NCBI GenBank assembly: GCA_016124945.1
Contig: WGMT01000088.1
Span: forward strand, 1-64,000
Length of the DNA stretch: 64,000 nt
Direction: 5' to 3'
Origin: a bacterium
Lineage (GTDB): Bacteria; Chloroflexota; Anaerolineae; Caldilineales; Caldilineaceae
A model generated the notes under the pieces. That model worked only from the letters and a program-made list of their open reading frames with translations, was not told where the DNA came from and ran no database searches. The translations under genes were made by a program, and so were the position numbers. Below are positions 34,978 through 44,296 of the stretch, in pieces (the first letter of the stretch is position 1; every line of letters begins with the position of its first letter).

Positions 34978-37120
34978 ACGCCCAATCAATCGCAACAACT
35001 TCATGTTCCAACACAGAGGGGACACGCACCGTCAACGCGTTGCCGGAACGTGTGACTTCCGCATCGATGCCGGCACGCAACAGGTGGACACGCTTCACCT
35101 GCCGTTCAGGCGGGATCAGCACGCGGACAATTTGCTCGCCCACAGGGATCAACTCGCGCAGCGGCCCCTTCATCATCATGGGGTTGGTCAGGTTGACCAG
35201 ATGCACCGTCATCGACGTTTTCTGCTCCCACGCCGTCACATCAAGGATGCCGGGGCCGGTGACAGTCACGGGGCGTTCTTCGTTGGTGGCCCAATCGACA
35301 GCGTTGGTCAGCAGCCTGCCATGATCGACACAGAGCACTTCCCAGAACGAGCGGTCAATGTCCCACGGGAAGTAGACAACCCGTCCTTCGCCGAATTGAC
35401 GGACGTAGACCTGGGCGATGTCGGTCTGGTTGACGCGCGGCCACACCATTTCCATGGGCAAATCGGGGTAAGACGGGATCAACGTCAGCGGCGCGTAGGG
35501 GTGGGCGACGGTGGTTTCGACCTTCACCCGATTGATGCCGTTGATGATGCGCCCAGCCTGCTCCAATCCGGCAACCAACGGGTGGAAGAGACGCGTTGTC
35601 GGGTCGCGCTCGATGGAGAGGTAGGAATTCTGCATCGGTCCTTCGTAGCCGCCGGCAAAGGATGCGCCAAAGAGATCGGCCAGCCCGAAATCCTGGCGAC
35701 ACTCGCCCCACTCATCGTAAAGCGACGTCTCGTGGGTGGCGATCAGGCTGCCACCGTTGTGGACAAAGGCGCGCAGTTGTTGGCACTGTTCGTCGGAAAG
35801 GGCCGCGATATTGGGCAGGATCAGCGTCTTGAAGGGGGCCAGGTGTTCGGCGTCGAGCAGGCCATCGTGCACCATCTCGAAGGGGATGCGCGCCTCCACC
35901 AGCGCATGGTAGTAGCCCTGCGCATGGTCCTCGACGCGTTCGTGGGCGCGATCACCGCCGTAGTAATTCCAGGTCTGCTGCGAATAGACCATGGCCACAC
36001 GGGCAATGGGGGCTTCGTTGCGCAGGTAGGGCTCCCACTGATAGTAGAGGGTGTACATGTCGGCCACGGGCTTAAGCCAGCGCGGATCGTAGATCACGCC
36101 GCCGAACTTGGTAAACCAGGGGCGTAGCCCATTGGCGACGCCGTCGGCCACAAAGAGACGGATCTCCTCCGCGCTCTGGATCGAGTCTTTCCAGCGGTAG
36201 CGTTCTTCGACACCCATGCTGAAGATGCCACCAATGGGTTTGCGGCCCAACGTGGAGCGGTATTCCTTGCCGTTTTTGCCGTTGGCCCAACTCGGTTGCA
36301 GCCCGCGACGGGCCTGCCGGTCGGCAAAGAGGATCTCGGTCTTAGCGCCGATGCGCTTCATGTCGAGCCGCCCCGTGGCGCCGCCCGAATTGGGGATATA
36401 GCGCGCATGGGGCTGGATGGCGCGGATCTCCTTGTCCCACACATCCCACAGATCAAAGAGACGATCCTGCCACCAGGCGATGTAGGCTTTGGCCGCCGGA
36501 TCTTGGGTGCCGTCGGCGCGGCTGCGCGCACGTGATTGCACACGCACCTCGCCGCCTTCCGGCAGATCATAACCGGTGGCGTCTTTGAAGTTGCGGCGAC
36601 AGTGTTCGCAATAGCAGATACCATGACCGGCCCAACGGTTGGCGAAGATGCCATCCACCGGGTAGAGGGTCATGATCTCACGGTGGATCTCGGTCATGTA
36701 CTCAAAGTTGTACGGTCCTAACGCGCAGGTGACCCACAGATCGGGGTCGGCCCAGTGGGGCACAGGCTTGCCTTCGGCGTCCACCATGATCCATTCGGGG
36801 TGGGCCTCAAAGGCGTCCTGGTGCACGGCGTGGGGATCGGTGCGGGCGATGACGTGCATGCCCAGTTTGCGGCATCCTTCGTAGAGTTCGCCGAAGGCGT
36901 CGCGATCCCCCAACCACGGGCTGCGAAAGTGAAAGGGAATCTGCGTTGGATAGTAGCAGACACAGCCACCTGCGCTCAGGCAGGCTGCGTCACAGTGGGC
37001 CTGCTTGAAGTAATCCAGCCAGAAATCCACGTCATATTGTGCCGGATCAGTTTCGGTCAAGGTCAGTTGTGCCCAGCGCATGGGCTTGTCGAACCAGCCG
37101 CTGCTTGCGGACGGGGTCAT
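34976..37120 (-). CDS. Glycoside hydrolase-like protein (GHL6 / beta-galactosidase trimerisation domains)
   Basis: This 714-residue cytoplasmic protein (no signal peptide) has an N-terminal TIM barrel: LDYFKQAHCDAACLSAGGCV, KLGMHVIARTDPHAV, VDGIFANRWAGHGICYCEHC. A Rossmann-like trimerisation domain follows near residues 400-560 (LPNIAALSDEQCQQLRAFVH, NGGSLIATHETSLYDEWGE), then a beta-rich C-terminus. The layout is that of GH42-like enzymes, but the barrel best fits the uncharacterised GHL6 group, and I cannot place the catalytic acids with confidence. It follows the GH42 gene by 14 nt; the two probably act in sequence on an imported oligosaccharide. Stop codon in a heptamer array. Confidence 0.75.
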   Translation of the reverse strand: MTPSASSGWFDKPMRWAQLTLTETDPAQYDVDFWLDYFKQAHCDAACLSAGGCVCYYPTQIPFHFRSPWLGDRDAFGELYEGCRKLGMHVIARTDPHAVHQDAFEAHPEWIMVDAEGKPVPHWADPDLWVTCALGPYNFEYMTEIHREIMTLYPVDGIFANRWAGHGICYCEHCRRNFKDATGYDLPEGGEVRVQSRARSRADGTQDPAAKAYIAWWQDRLFDLWDVWDKEIRAIQPHARYIPNSGGATGRLDMKRIGAKTEILFADRQARRGLQPSWANGKNGKEYRSTLGRKPIGGIFSMGVEERYRWKDSIQSAEEIRLFVADGVANGLRPWFTKFGGVIYDPRWLKPVADMYTLYYQWEPYLRNEAPIARVAMVYSQQTWNYYGGDRAHERVEDHAQGYYHALVEARIPFEMVHDGLLDAEHLAPFKTLILPNIAALSDEQCQQLRAFVHNGGSLIATHETSLYDEWGECRQDFGLADLFGASFAGGYEGPMQNSYLSIERDPTTRLFHPLVAGLEQAGRIINGINRVKVETTVAHPYAPLTLIPSYPDLPMEMVWPRVNQTDIAQVYVRQFGEGRVVYFPWDIDRSFWEVLCVDHGRLLTNAVDWATNEERPVTVTGPGILDVTAWEQKTSMTVHLVNLTNPMMMKGPLRELIPVGEQIVRVLIPPERQVKRVHLLRAGIDAEVTRSGNALTVRVPSVLEHEVVAIDWA

Positions 37121-37134
37121 CGGGGTTGGCTCCT

Positions 37135-39240
37135 TTAGGATAATTTTAGTACCGTCACATCGCGGGCGGGGACGGTCAATTCAATCGCCCCGTTAAGGAC
37201 AGTCGCCTGCGCGCCCCAACGTGTCTCGGCGGCGGTGACGGCACCCCAGGCGTCGTTGACGCGTAGCGTCACCGGCACCGGCTGGCGTGTCGGGTTGGCG
37301 ATCCAGAGGAAGCGCCCGCCGTCGCCGTGATGCAGGCGCGCTTTGACACGCCGGTCGCTGCACGTGACATGCTGCGTCTGTCCACCGTAGGCCAGCAACG
37401 AGGCGAAGAAGGGTGTTGCCTGGGCCAGTGTGGTGGCGTTGCCAGGATGGGCCACATGACCGGCGCCCAACATGGTGCCGATGAGCAGTGTGCGTCCTTG
37501 GCCGAAGTGGTTTTCGATGGCGGCGGGCTTGCCGTCTTCGTACCAGCCCACCACTTTGCCCGTGGTCGGCGTATACGCTTGCAAAAAGGTGCCGCCCCAC
37601 AGCGGGAAGCCCTGTACCGTCAACCGCAGATCGGTGAGGATGTCTGGGGTGAATTCCACATAGCTTTCTTGTGCGCCGAAAACTTCGTGCAGCCCCAGGT
37701 TTGGCTGTACCACGCCCACATGGCCGCGGTCTCCAAAATAGGCGGGGCAGCCTTCAGAAATCAGCGTGCCACCGGCTTCCACCCAGGCACGGAGACGGGT
37801 GGCTGTGGCTTCGCTCAACATCACCGGCACAGGCAGGTAGAGCAATTTGTAGTCGTTAATATCGTCGATGTGTACCCAGTCGGCCTGGATGTTGTTTTCC
37901 CAGAAGGCGCGGTACGCGCCCTGTGTGGCGTGGGTATAGGTGGTGGTGGCGCCTTGCTGGGCGAAGATGAAGATCTCTGTCTCGGGCACAACGATAATCC
38001 CCACCTCCCCGCGTATAGGACGGGACGTCCACTGCGCTGCCTGTTCGGGCGCAGTGGCCCACTTGCCCACTTTGCTCACCATTTCGGAACGGGGCGTGCG
38101 CGAACCGTCCATGCCGTAGCCGCCGAACGCCCCAAAGAGTGGCCCGTCCAACAGCGGCCGCCAGCGCAGGTAGAACATCCCCGTAGCGCCGGACATATAA
38201 CTGACCATGTCCCAGTAGCGGATGTCTTCGGGTGAGGCAATGCGTCCTTCGTCGCGGGGTTTTCCCTGCACCTGCGGCGCCAGCCAGAGGGGACCGGCGT
38301 AGGTCTCGGTGTGCCAGAAGGGCTTACCGCGGCTGGCCGAGCGGATCAGATCGAACGCCTGCATCTGCTTCCACGGTTCATCGCCATGTCGAGACGATCC
38401 CCAGGTGACGCCGTAGCTTTCCACTTCGGCGGCGGCCTTCCAGTCGTCGATGGCCCCCTGCGGCATGTTGACCAGACTCATGGCCAGTCCATGCGCGGTG
38501 ATGGCGCATTCGGCGTCGACGCTGCGGATGATCTGCGCGCGCCAGCGCATGAGGGCGTGGGCGTTGTCGATGCGGAATTGTAGCCAATCCAGTGTATCGG
38601 GGTAGGGGCCGGGCGTGCGCGGCGCGGTGACATCTTCCCATTCGGCGAAGCTGTAGCGATGCCATGCCTTGCCCAGCGTGCGCAAGTCGCCATACTTGGC
38701 TTTGAGCCATTGGCGGAACTTGTCCTGAGTGCCGGGGCAGTAGCAGACATTGTGCGAGATGTTGCACTCGTTCCAGATGTCATAGCCGCCGAGCCCTGGG
38801 TGATCCTTGTAGCGGGTGGCGAGTGTGCGCAAAAAACCTTCGGCATAGGACTTGTAGTCGTCGTTGTCCAGGCAGAGACCGGGGAAACCGCCCACCGCCG
38901 CGCTGCCGCTCATCTGCGAGGTGACAGGCTGGCCGTCGCGTGTTTCTAGGCGGGCATGGGCGAATTTGCGATAGGCCCATTCAGGCGCGGCGGTGATCAT
39001 TTCGGCGATGATGGTGCGCATGCCGTTGTCGGCAGCCAGATCCAACTGTTTGTCGTACTCTTCCCAGTCGTATTCGCCGGGCGCGATTTCGATGGCAGAC
39101 CACATGAACCAATGGCGAAAGCCATTCATGCCGTCTTCCGCCGCGGTCTGATAATCGCGTGCCCAGTCGGGCCGTGGCGGGTTCGATTTGCGGAAATAGA
39201 CAGCCCCGTAGGGGAATGCGGGCAAGTTGCGATTGGGCAT
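37135..39240 (-). CDS. GH42 beta-galactosidase
   Basis: About 701 residues from ATG 39240 (MPNRNLPAFPYGAVYFRKSN), chosen over 39273 because GAGGAATC precedes it. The catalytic TIM barrel shows FRHWFMWSAIEIAPGEYDWE, the acid/base Glu in GGYDIWNECNISHNVCYC, and the nucleophile Glu in KPFWHTETYAGPLW. A trimerisation domain (ARLRAWVEAGGTLISEGCPA) and a C-terminal beta domain follow. It cleaves beta-galactosides or related arabinosides in the cytoplasm after import. It lies between the receptor gene and the second hydrolase gene of the LacI-controlled operon. Confidence 0.88.
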   Translation of the reverse strand: MPNRNLPAFPYGAVYFRKSNPPRPDWARDYQTAAEDGMNGFRHWFMWSAIEIAPGEYDWEEYDKQLDLAADNGMRTIIAEMITAAPEWAYRKFAHARLETRDGQPVTSQMSGSAAVGGFPGLCLDNDDYKSYAEGFLRTLATRYKDHPGLGGYDIWNECNISHNVCYCPGTQDKFRQWLKAKYGDLRTLGKAWHRYSFAEWEDVTAPRTPGPYPDTLDWLQFRIDNAHALMRWRAQIIRSVDAECAITAHGLAMSLVNMPQGAIDDWKAAAEVESYGVTWGSSRHGDEPWKQMQAFDLIRSASRGKPFWHTETYAGPLWLAPQVQGKPRDEGRIASPEDIRYWDMVSYMSGATGMFYLRWRPLLDGPLFGAFGGYGMDGSRTPRSEMVSKVGKWATAPEQAAQWTSRPIRGEVGIIVVPETEIFIFAQQGATTTYTHATQGAYRAFWENNIQADWVHIDDINDYKLLYLPVPVMLSEATATRLRAWVEAGGTLISEGCPAYFGDRGHVGVVQPNLGLHEVFGAQESYVEFTPDILTDLRLTVQGFPLWGGTFLQAYTPTTGKVVGWYEDGKPAAIENHFGQGRTLLIGTMLGAGHVAHPGNATTLAQATPFFASLLAYGGQTQHVTCSDRRVKARLHHGDGGRFLWIANPTRQPVPVTLRVNDAWGAVTAAETRWGAQATVLNGAIELTVPARDVTVLKLS

Positions 39241-39307
39241 GATTCCTCGATCTTCATGCGTGAGAGGCGACATCGATCGCGCGATTGGCCTCTTGGTTGG
39301 GTGAACC

Positions 39308-39342
39308 GTAGTGCGTAGTGCGTGGCGCTAACGCATTACGCA
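39308..39342. repeat. Heptamer hairpin between receptor and GH42 genes
   Basis: Units GTAGTGC x2, GTGGCGC, TAACGCA, TTACGCA form a 15-bp stem (one mismatch) with loop GGCGCTA. It lies 52 nt past the receptor stop codon, in the intercistronic gap, where a hairpin could stabilise the receptor mRNA. Confidence 0.85.
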
Positions 39343-39393
39343 CTATCATCTACACGACATCAACGCAAAGTGTTGTCATATCCAACGCGGCGT

Positions 39394-41370
39394 CTACACA
39401 AAGTACCACGTATTCGGATTCGACGGCGCTGGCGTCGGGTAGTCGTACGAGCTAGGAATGATCGGGAGCGTGTTCTTCAACCGGTCGACACTGATGCCGT
39501 AGAAGTTGCCGTCATAGGCGATGCCGATGGATGGGAAGAGATCGGCCTGGATATCAAGGATCTGTCGCAGCAGATCCTGCTGTTTGGCATCGTCCGACGT
39601 GGCGCGGATCTCTTTGTAGAGTTCCATTTGGCGTTGGACTTCGGCGGGCGGTTCCTCGGCCAGGGGACCTTCGGGGTTGACGAACCAATGGGCCCAGGCT
39701 TTGGCCCAGAACGAGTTGCCTGTGTTCTGTGGGAACCAGTAGCGCGGATCAAGGATTACCGCATCACCGGCGCCGCCGCCAAAGATGTGACAGCTTGCGT
39801 GATACTCAAACGAGGTGCCGCGCACCCGTTCTTCCCACAGCGCGCGATCCATTGTGCGCACATTCATCTCCACGCCCACGGCGGCCCATGTCTTCTTGAT
39901 CAATTCCAGATTGTCGATGTAGGTGGTGCGGCCGGCATCGATCTCAAAGATCAACGAAATGCGGTTGCCGTCCGGCCCGAGGCGGAAGCCTTCGCCGTCC
40001 TTTTCGGGGAAGGCCTTATCCAGGTATTCGTTGGCCAGATCGGGGCTGTACTCCAGATATTGGGTGGCCAGCCGTTCGTGATAATACTTCGATTCAGGCC
40101 GCGGCGCTGTCTGCGCCGGGGTGCCCTGGGAAAGATAGACGACGTCGATGATCTCCTGGCGGTTGATGGCGTGGGAAAGACCAATGCGGAAGTCGCGATT
40201 CTGCGCGATTTCTCGGATCACCGGATCACTGCAATTCTGGTTCAAGAGGATGTTCATTGAATTGACAGTGGTTGGCGTCAACTCGAAGAGGTGATAGCCG
40301 CGATCTTGATTGTCGAAGAAAACAGACTTGTTGCGCGGCGCGTTGATCCACTGTTCCTGCCAGTCCAACTCGCCGTTGAGTCCTTTGAGCACGAGGACCT
40401 CGTTGTCGGTGGCAAGTTCCAGTACATAGCGGTCGATATAGGGCAACTGATTGTTGTCTGGATCCACCTTAAAATAGTAAGGGTTGCGCTCAGCCGAGAC
40501 GGTGGTCAATCCTGTGCCGAAACCAGCTTCTAACTTCCATGGCCACATGGTGGGGATATCGGGGTTGTTGTGTGGCTCGCGCATGAAGTTGAAGAGATCG
40601 ACCCAAGTATTGAGTTCCCTTTCGGCTATCAGTTCATCCAGGTTTGTGGTGTTATATTTGGCGTGAAATTGGGTGAGGTATGCCTTGGGATGCCCACAAG
40701 CACGCTCGTTGTGGACGCGCGCCACATCTTTGAGGAACAAGCCGTTGGGCCGTTCATAGGTCCAATTGACCGTGAAATCGTCGACTTTGGTTACTGTGAA
40801 GCGCAACGCAGGCGGCGTCGGCGTCACTTCGGCATTCATGAGCACGTCTTCGTACCAGAAGACGACATCATCAGCGGTGAATGGCGAACCATCTGACCAT
40901 TTGACGCCTTCACGCAGGTGGAAGATGTATTCGGTGCCGTCTTCGCTGGCTTCTACCGACTCAGCGATGTTGGGGATCACGCCATCGTAGCCGGGCGTGT
41001 AACGCATAAGCTGCTCATAACCGATATTGCGCAGAAGATCGTTGCCATTGCGTTCAATGGTGCCTGTATGCCAGGTGCCGCCATAGGTCCCGACACTTTC
41101 AAATGGTGTCACCACGACTGGGCTTTTGGGCAGACGCTGATCCACGGGCGGTAGCGTCCCTGCGGCGACGCGTTCGGAAAGCATAGGCGCTTCCTGATAA
41201 CCGCCGCTGCCGGTGACAGCAGGTTGCGCCGGTGCTGCTGGTGCCGCCGTATCGGCCGCGGGCGCATTGGATGCCGGCTCAGCCTGACCACAGGCCGCCA
41301 GGATCGCTGCCGTGCTTGCTACCGCGCCTAGATGCAAAAATGTACGTCGTGAAATTGGACGACCCACCAT
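39394..41370 (-). CDS. ABC transporter substrate-binding protein, family 5, Tat lipoprotein
   Basis: About 658 residues. ATG 41370 is chosen because GGAG lies 8 nt upstream and it begins the signal [19 protein letters not shown]...AILAACG, with a twin-arginine motif and lipobox; the frame is open further but that stretch is leader DNA. The core has [20 protein letters not shown] and [20 protein letters not shown]. It is longer than typical peptide receptors and resembles the oligosaccharide-binding branch of this family. First gene of the operon, 179 nt downstream of a perfect LacI-type operator. Confidence 0.92.
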   Translation of the reverse strand: MVGRPISRRTFLHLGAVASTAAILAACGQAEPASNAPAADTAAPAAPAQPAVTGSGGYQEAPMLSERVAAGTLPPVDQRLPKSPVVVTPFESVGTYGGTWHTGTIERNGNDLLRNIGYEQLMRYTPGYDGVIPNIAESVEASEDGTEYIFHLREGVKWSDGSPFTADDVVFWYEDVLMNAEVTPTPPALRFTVTKVDDFTVNWTYERPNGLFLKDVARVHNERACGHPKAYLTQFHAKYNTTNLDELIAERELNTWVDLFNFMREPHNNPDIPTMWPWKLEAGFGTGLTTVSAERNPYYFKVDPDNNQLPYIDRYVLELATDNEVLVLKGLNGELDWQEQWINAPRNKSVFFDNQDRGYHLFELTPTTVNSMNILLNQNCSDPVIREIAQNRDFRIGLSHAINRQEIIDVVYLSQGTPAQTAPRPESKYYHERLATQYLEYSPDLANEYLDKAFPEKDGEGFRLGPDGNRISLIFEIDAGRTTYIDNLELIKKTWAAVGVEMNVRTMDRALWEERVRGTSFEYHASCHIFGGGAGDAVILDPRYWFPQNTGNSFWAKAWAHWFVNPEGPLAEEPPAEVQRQMELYKEIRATSDDAKQQDLLRQILDIQADLFPSIGIAYDGNFYGISVDRLKNTLPIIPSSYDYPTPAPSNPNTWYFV

Positions 41371-41548
41371 GACATTTCTCCTTGGTAATTGAATCGCGAG
41401 GGTAATGGAATCTCTAGACTCGACTCTTGGCGAACCGACAACCCAACAAAACCCGACGCCACACGGCCTGATCACACAACCGGCGTATCGGAAAAACACA
41501 ACCCAATCTGCCCGTTCATGTACGGCAAATACCATCGAAGATGCTGCC

Positions 41549-41572
41549 GCAAACGTTACCGGTAACGTTTGC
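41549..41572. promoter_or_regulatory. Perfect 24-bp LacI-type operator
   Basis: The half-site GCAAACGTTACC is followed directly by its exact complement, giving a central CG pair as in LacI/GalR operators. It lies in the 361-bp spacer between the receptor gene and the LacI gene, both on the minus strand, and is placed to control the receptor-hydrolase-importer operon. Nothing else was found in the spacer. Confidence 0.85.
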
Positions 41573-41731
41573 AGAAAAACTCAGAGGATCTTCATCCCGG
41601 GCGCAGGTGATTTAAGCGCTGCCGGTAAAAGACCAACCGATGGTTAGGTGATGCTGTTGTTGCTTAACTGACAATGAACGGCGAAGAGGGGCGAGGCAAA
41701 AAACCAACTACACACAACAGATTCAGTCAAT

Positions 41732-42748
41732 TCACGGCAAAGGAACGGTTGAAAGACGAACATTGAGCTTAGGTTCAAGCACAATCTGCTGCCACTGCCA
41801 CGGTTCCTGGTTAGACATGGCTATCTTTTGCAACAGAATCTCTATGCCAAGCTTACCCATCTCGTGGATCGCTTGCGCCACTGAGGTGAGTGGAGGCACG
41901 AGAAATGGCGAGAACGAAAGGTCATTTTGCCCGACAACCGAGACATCGGTGGGGATGCGTAAGTTTAGGTCGCTAAGGGCTTTGAAGACCGGGATCGTCG
42001 TTTCATCATTGTAGGCCAGGATCGCAGTCGGGCGGGGATGGATCCGCTGCATGGCGTCGAAGGTCAACTGATAGCTGGTGGTGGCGCTGGCGCTGTAGAC
42101 TACCAATTCCGGTGTGAAAGCAACACCGAACTCTGCCAACGCTCTTTGATAGCCCGCCAATCGATCTAGCGTTGGGGCGTGGCTTTCAGGCCCCAGTTGG
42201 CAGAGAATATGGCGATGTCCTAATTCCAGCAGGTGACGCGCCGCCAGATACTCGCCTTGTTGATAATCAACGGTGACATAATCACACGTAACCCCAGGCA
42301 CACGTCGATTGAGCAGGACGAACGGGATCTGATTGTCTAACAAATATTGCAGCGGTGCGGGGCCGCTTTCTACCGAATTGATGAGTACGCCGTCGACCTT
42401 GTTCTGGCGTAACATCTGATGCGCCTGCACTTCCATCTCTGTGCCTGCATTCGAGTTACACACAATGATGCTGTAGCCATGAGGCGTAGCGATGTCGTAA
42501 ATGCCACGGGTCATCACAGCGTTGAAGGTGAGCGATTCGGTGTTGTAGAGAATCAGCCCCAAGGTCTTGCTGGCTGCGCCCTTCAGTACACGCGCCTGGA
42601 GATTCACCGTGTAGTTAAGCTGTCGCGCCGCTTCGAGAACACGTGCGCGCACCTCCTCGCTCACGTCCATACGATCATTGAGCGCACGAGAGGTGGTGCT
42701 TACCGACACACCGGATAACCTTGCAACATCGCGTAACGTGACAGGCAC
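41732..42748 (-). CDS. LacI/GalR family transcriptional regulator
   Basis: This 338-residue protein has an N-terminal helix-turn-helix and hinge (VTLRDVARLSGVSVSTTSRA, LEAARQLNYTVNLQARVLKG), then a periplasmic-binding-protein-like sensor domain (LGLILYNTES, VDGVLINSV, ILAYNDETTIPVFKALSD, VVGQNDLSFSPFLVPPLTS). It is probably a sugar-responsive repressor of the adjacent operon. Operators are present on both sides: the 24-bp palindrome at 41549 and a 14-bp site at 42813, 65 nt upstream of its own start, consistent with autoregulation. Confidence 0.93.
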   Translation of the reverse strand: MPVTLRDVARLSGVSVSTTSRALNDRMDVSEEVRARVLEAARQLNYTVNLQARVLKGAASKTLGLILYNTESLTFNAVMTRGIYDIATPHGYSIIVCNSNAGTEMEVQAHQMLRQNKVDGVLINSVESGPAPLQYLLDNQIPFVLLNRRVPGVTCDYVTVDYQQGEYLAARHLLELGHRHILCQLGPESHAPTLDRLAGYQRALAEFGVAFTPELVVYSASATTSYQLTFDAMQRIHPRPTAILAYNDETTIPVFKALSDLNLRIPTDVSVVGQNDLSFSPFLVPPLTSVAQAIHEMGKLGIEILLQKIAMSNQEPWQWQQIVLEPKLNVRLSTVPLP

Positions 42749-42812
42749 AGCTTAGGCATTTCTAGGGTAGGAAAGGGTGGAGAAATTGTGAGACTGTGAC
42801 TGGAAAGGTTTG

Positions 42813-42826
42813 TGGGAACGTTTCCA
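42813..42826. promoter_or_regulatory. LacI-type operator upstream of the LacI gene
   Basis: TGGGAACGTTTCCA, one mismatch pair from the consensus palindrome TGGAAACGTTTCCA, in the leader of the minus-strand LacI gene. Autoregulation is likely. Confidence 0.7.
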
Positions 42827-43113
42827 GCCCGCCAATACAGAGATTACCATTCCTTCAGGACGCTGTCAAGTAGTAATTTCAGGCGGGAGTGTCTTAAAGT
42901 ACAAATAATATCAAGGGGCTGGGTAAGCCGAGAACCGACGCTTGAAAAGCTGACGACGCTTCCAGGCATCAACAAAGCGTTTGACGGCTGCGACCCCGAC
43001 GGATTGCGTCCGTTTTTCACTTGATTCTTGCTTGCACTCCATTCAGGGCAGCTCATCATGCTACCGATTCTAACATCAGTCTTTATCTAGACACACCCAG
43101 ATCAAAAAAGCAC
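42827..43113. other. Intergenic DNA without a supported gene
   Basis: A divergent spacer of about 560 bp between the LacI and IclR genes, becoming AT-rich towards the IclR promoter. No gene, array or clear hairpin was found in this part. Confidence 0.5.
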
Positions 43114-43142
43114 TTGACATCAGCCTTCTTCCATGATAATTT
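43114..43142 (+). promoter_or_regulatory. Sigma-70-type promoter candidate of the IclR gene
   Basis: TTGACA at 43114-43119, followed by GATAAT at 43135-43140 (15-bp spacer) or TAATTT at 43137-43142 (17-bp spacer). It is about 170 nt upstream of the IclR ATG, in the most AT-rich stretch of the region. Confidence 0.45.
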
Positions 43143-43159
43143 TTGAAATGCATTTTCAA
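43143..43159. promoter_or_regulatory. Inverted repeat, possible IclR operator
   Basis: TTGAAA-TGCAT-TTTCAA directly follows the candidate -10 box. A second TGAAAT...ATTTCA pair lies just downstream (to about 43185). IclR-family regulators commonly bind such TGAAA/TTTCA symmetric sites beside their own promoter. Confidence 0.45.
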
Positions 43160-43311
43160 TTTTGAAATACACTTCCATATTTCACAATAACAAAGCAACC
43201 TCTAACAGGTTTTTTGACGTTCGTACCCTTATGCCATAGTCTACAATTAACCATACTCAGCATTTTGTGTTGTATGGAAATCGTACATGGAGAAGTTTTC
43301 TGACCAAGACA

Positions 43312-44118
43312 ATGGCTGAAGAAACATATCGATACCTCTCTTCGACGGTACAAAAAACATTAGATGTTTTGTTTGTGTTTATGACAGACCAAAAGGAGTG
43401 GGCGCTTGCCGAAGTGGCCACTGCGGTAGATCTGCCTGTCTCTTCTGTCTTTCGGTGCCTGGCCAACCTAGAAGTGCGGGGTCTGATCGAGCAGAATCGA
43501 GAAACAGGAAAGTATCACCTGGGCATTAAAGCATTTGAGCTTGGTATGTATGCCTGGAAGAATCTCGATTTGCAAACTTTGGCACGCCCGTACCTTGAGG
43601 AACTATCACGTGAAGCAGGCGAAACGATTACACTAGGCGTCTGTTCTGAAGATGAAGTTCTATACGTGGATCGGGTGGATAGCTCAAAGGTATTGAGAGC
43701 AACCTCTACACCCGGTCAACGACGCCCTATGTACTGTACGGCAATCGGAAAAGTCTTCTTGTCTGATATGCCAAGTTATGAAGTGATCCGCATCGCCCAG
43801 ACTTATGGGCTTCCCCCTCGAACATCCAAAACGATCACCGATGTCGATCGTTTGCATGCTGATCTGGCAGAAATTCGCAATCAAGGGTATTCGCTGGATC
43901 TTGGTGAGTTTGAAGAAGAGTTGTGTTGTGTGGCAACACCAATTCGAGATGCTACAGGTAAGATAGTGGCTTCGATTGGTGTCGCCGGGCCACTTGCTCG
44001 TTTTGACGATGACAAGAAAGAACATCTCATCCAGATCATGCAGTCCACTGCGCAGACCATATCAATTCGGTTAGGCTATTCGGGCAATCAACTACCGCCC
44101 GTCAAAGAATCACCGTAA
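43312..44118 (+). CDS. IclR family transcriptional regulator
   Basis: About 268 residues from ATG 43312 (MAEETYRYLSSTVQKTLDVL). The N-terminal winged helix reads WALAEVATAVDLPVSSVFRCLANLEVRGLI; the C-terminal IclR ligand domain (IclR_C) shows ETITLGVCSEDEVLYVDRVD, YCTAIGKVFLSDM and GYSLDLGEFEEELCCVATPI. It sits upstream of and codirectional with the catabolic cluster, so it probably senses an intermediate and controls the cluster. Base composition here is lower in GC than in the first 40 kb. Confidence 0.93.
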   Translation: MAEETYRYLSSTVQKTLDVLFVFMTDQKEWALAEVATAVDLPVSSVFRCLANLEVRGLIEQNRETGKYHLGIKAFELGMYAWKNLDLQTLARPYLEELSREAGETITLGVCSEDEVLYVDRVDSSKVLRATSTPGQRRPMYCTAIGKVFLSDMPSYEVIRIAQTYGLPPRTSKTITDVDRLHADLAEIRNQGYSLDLGEFEEELCCVATPIRDATGKIVASIGVAGPLARFDDDKKEHLIQIMQSTAQTISIRLGYSGNQLPPVKESP

Positions 44119-44296
44119 TCACTTAATCCTTTTCGTTCAACCCAACGATTGCAGTTCACACAGGACTGCATCGGACGTTATTCCTGCCTGCTCAGCAGAC
44201 TGGTCTCTTTGTTATTCCTTGAATACCAGCGGCATACAGCCTCATGCCTATCCATCTTCAGCAAACTCATCGATCTTCACGAATGGAGCGTACAAC

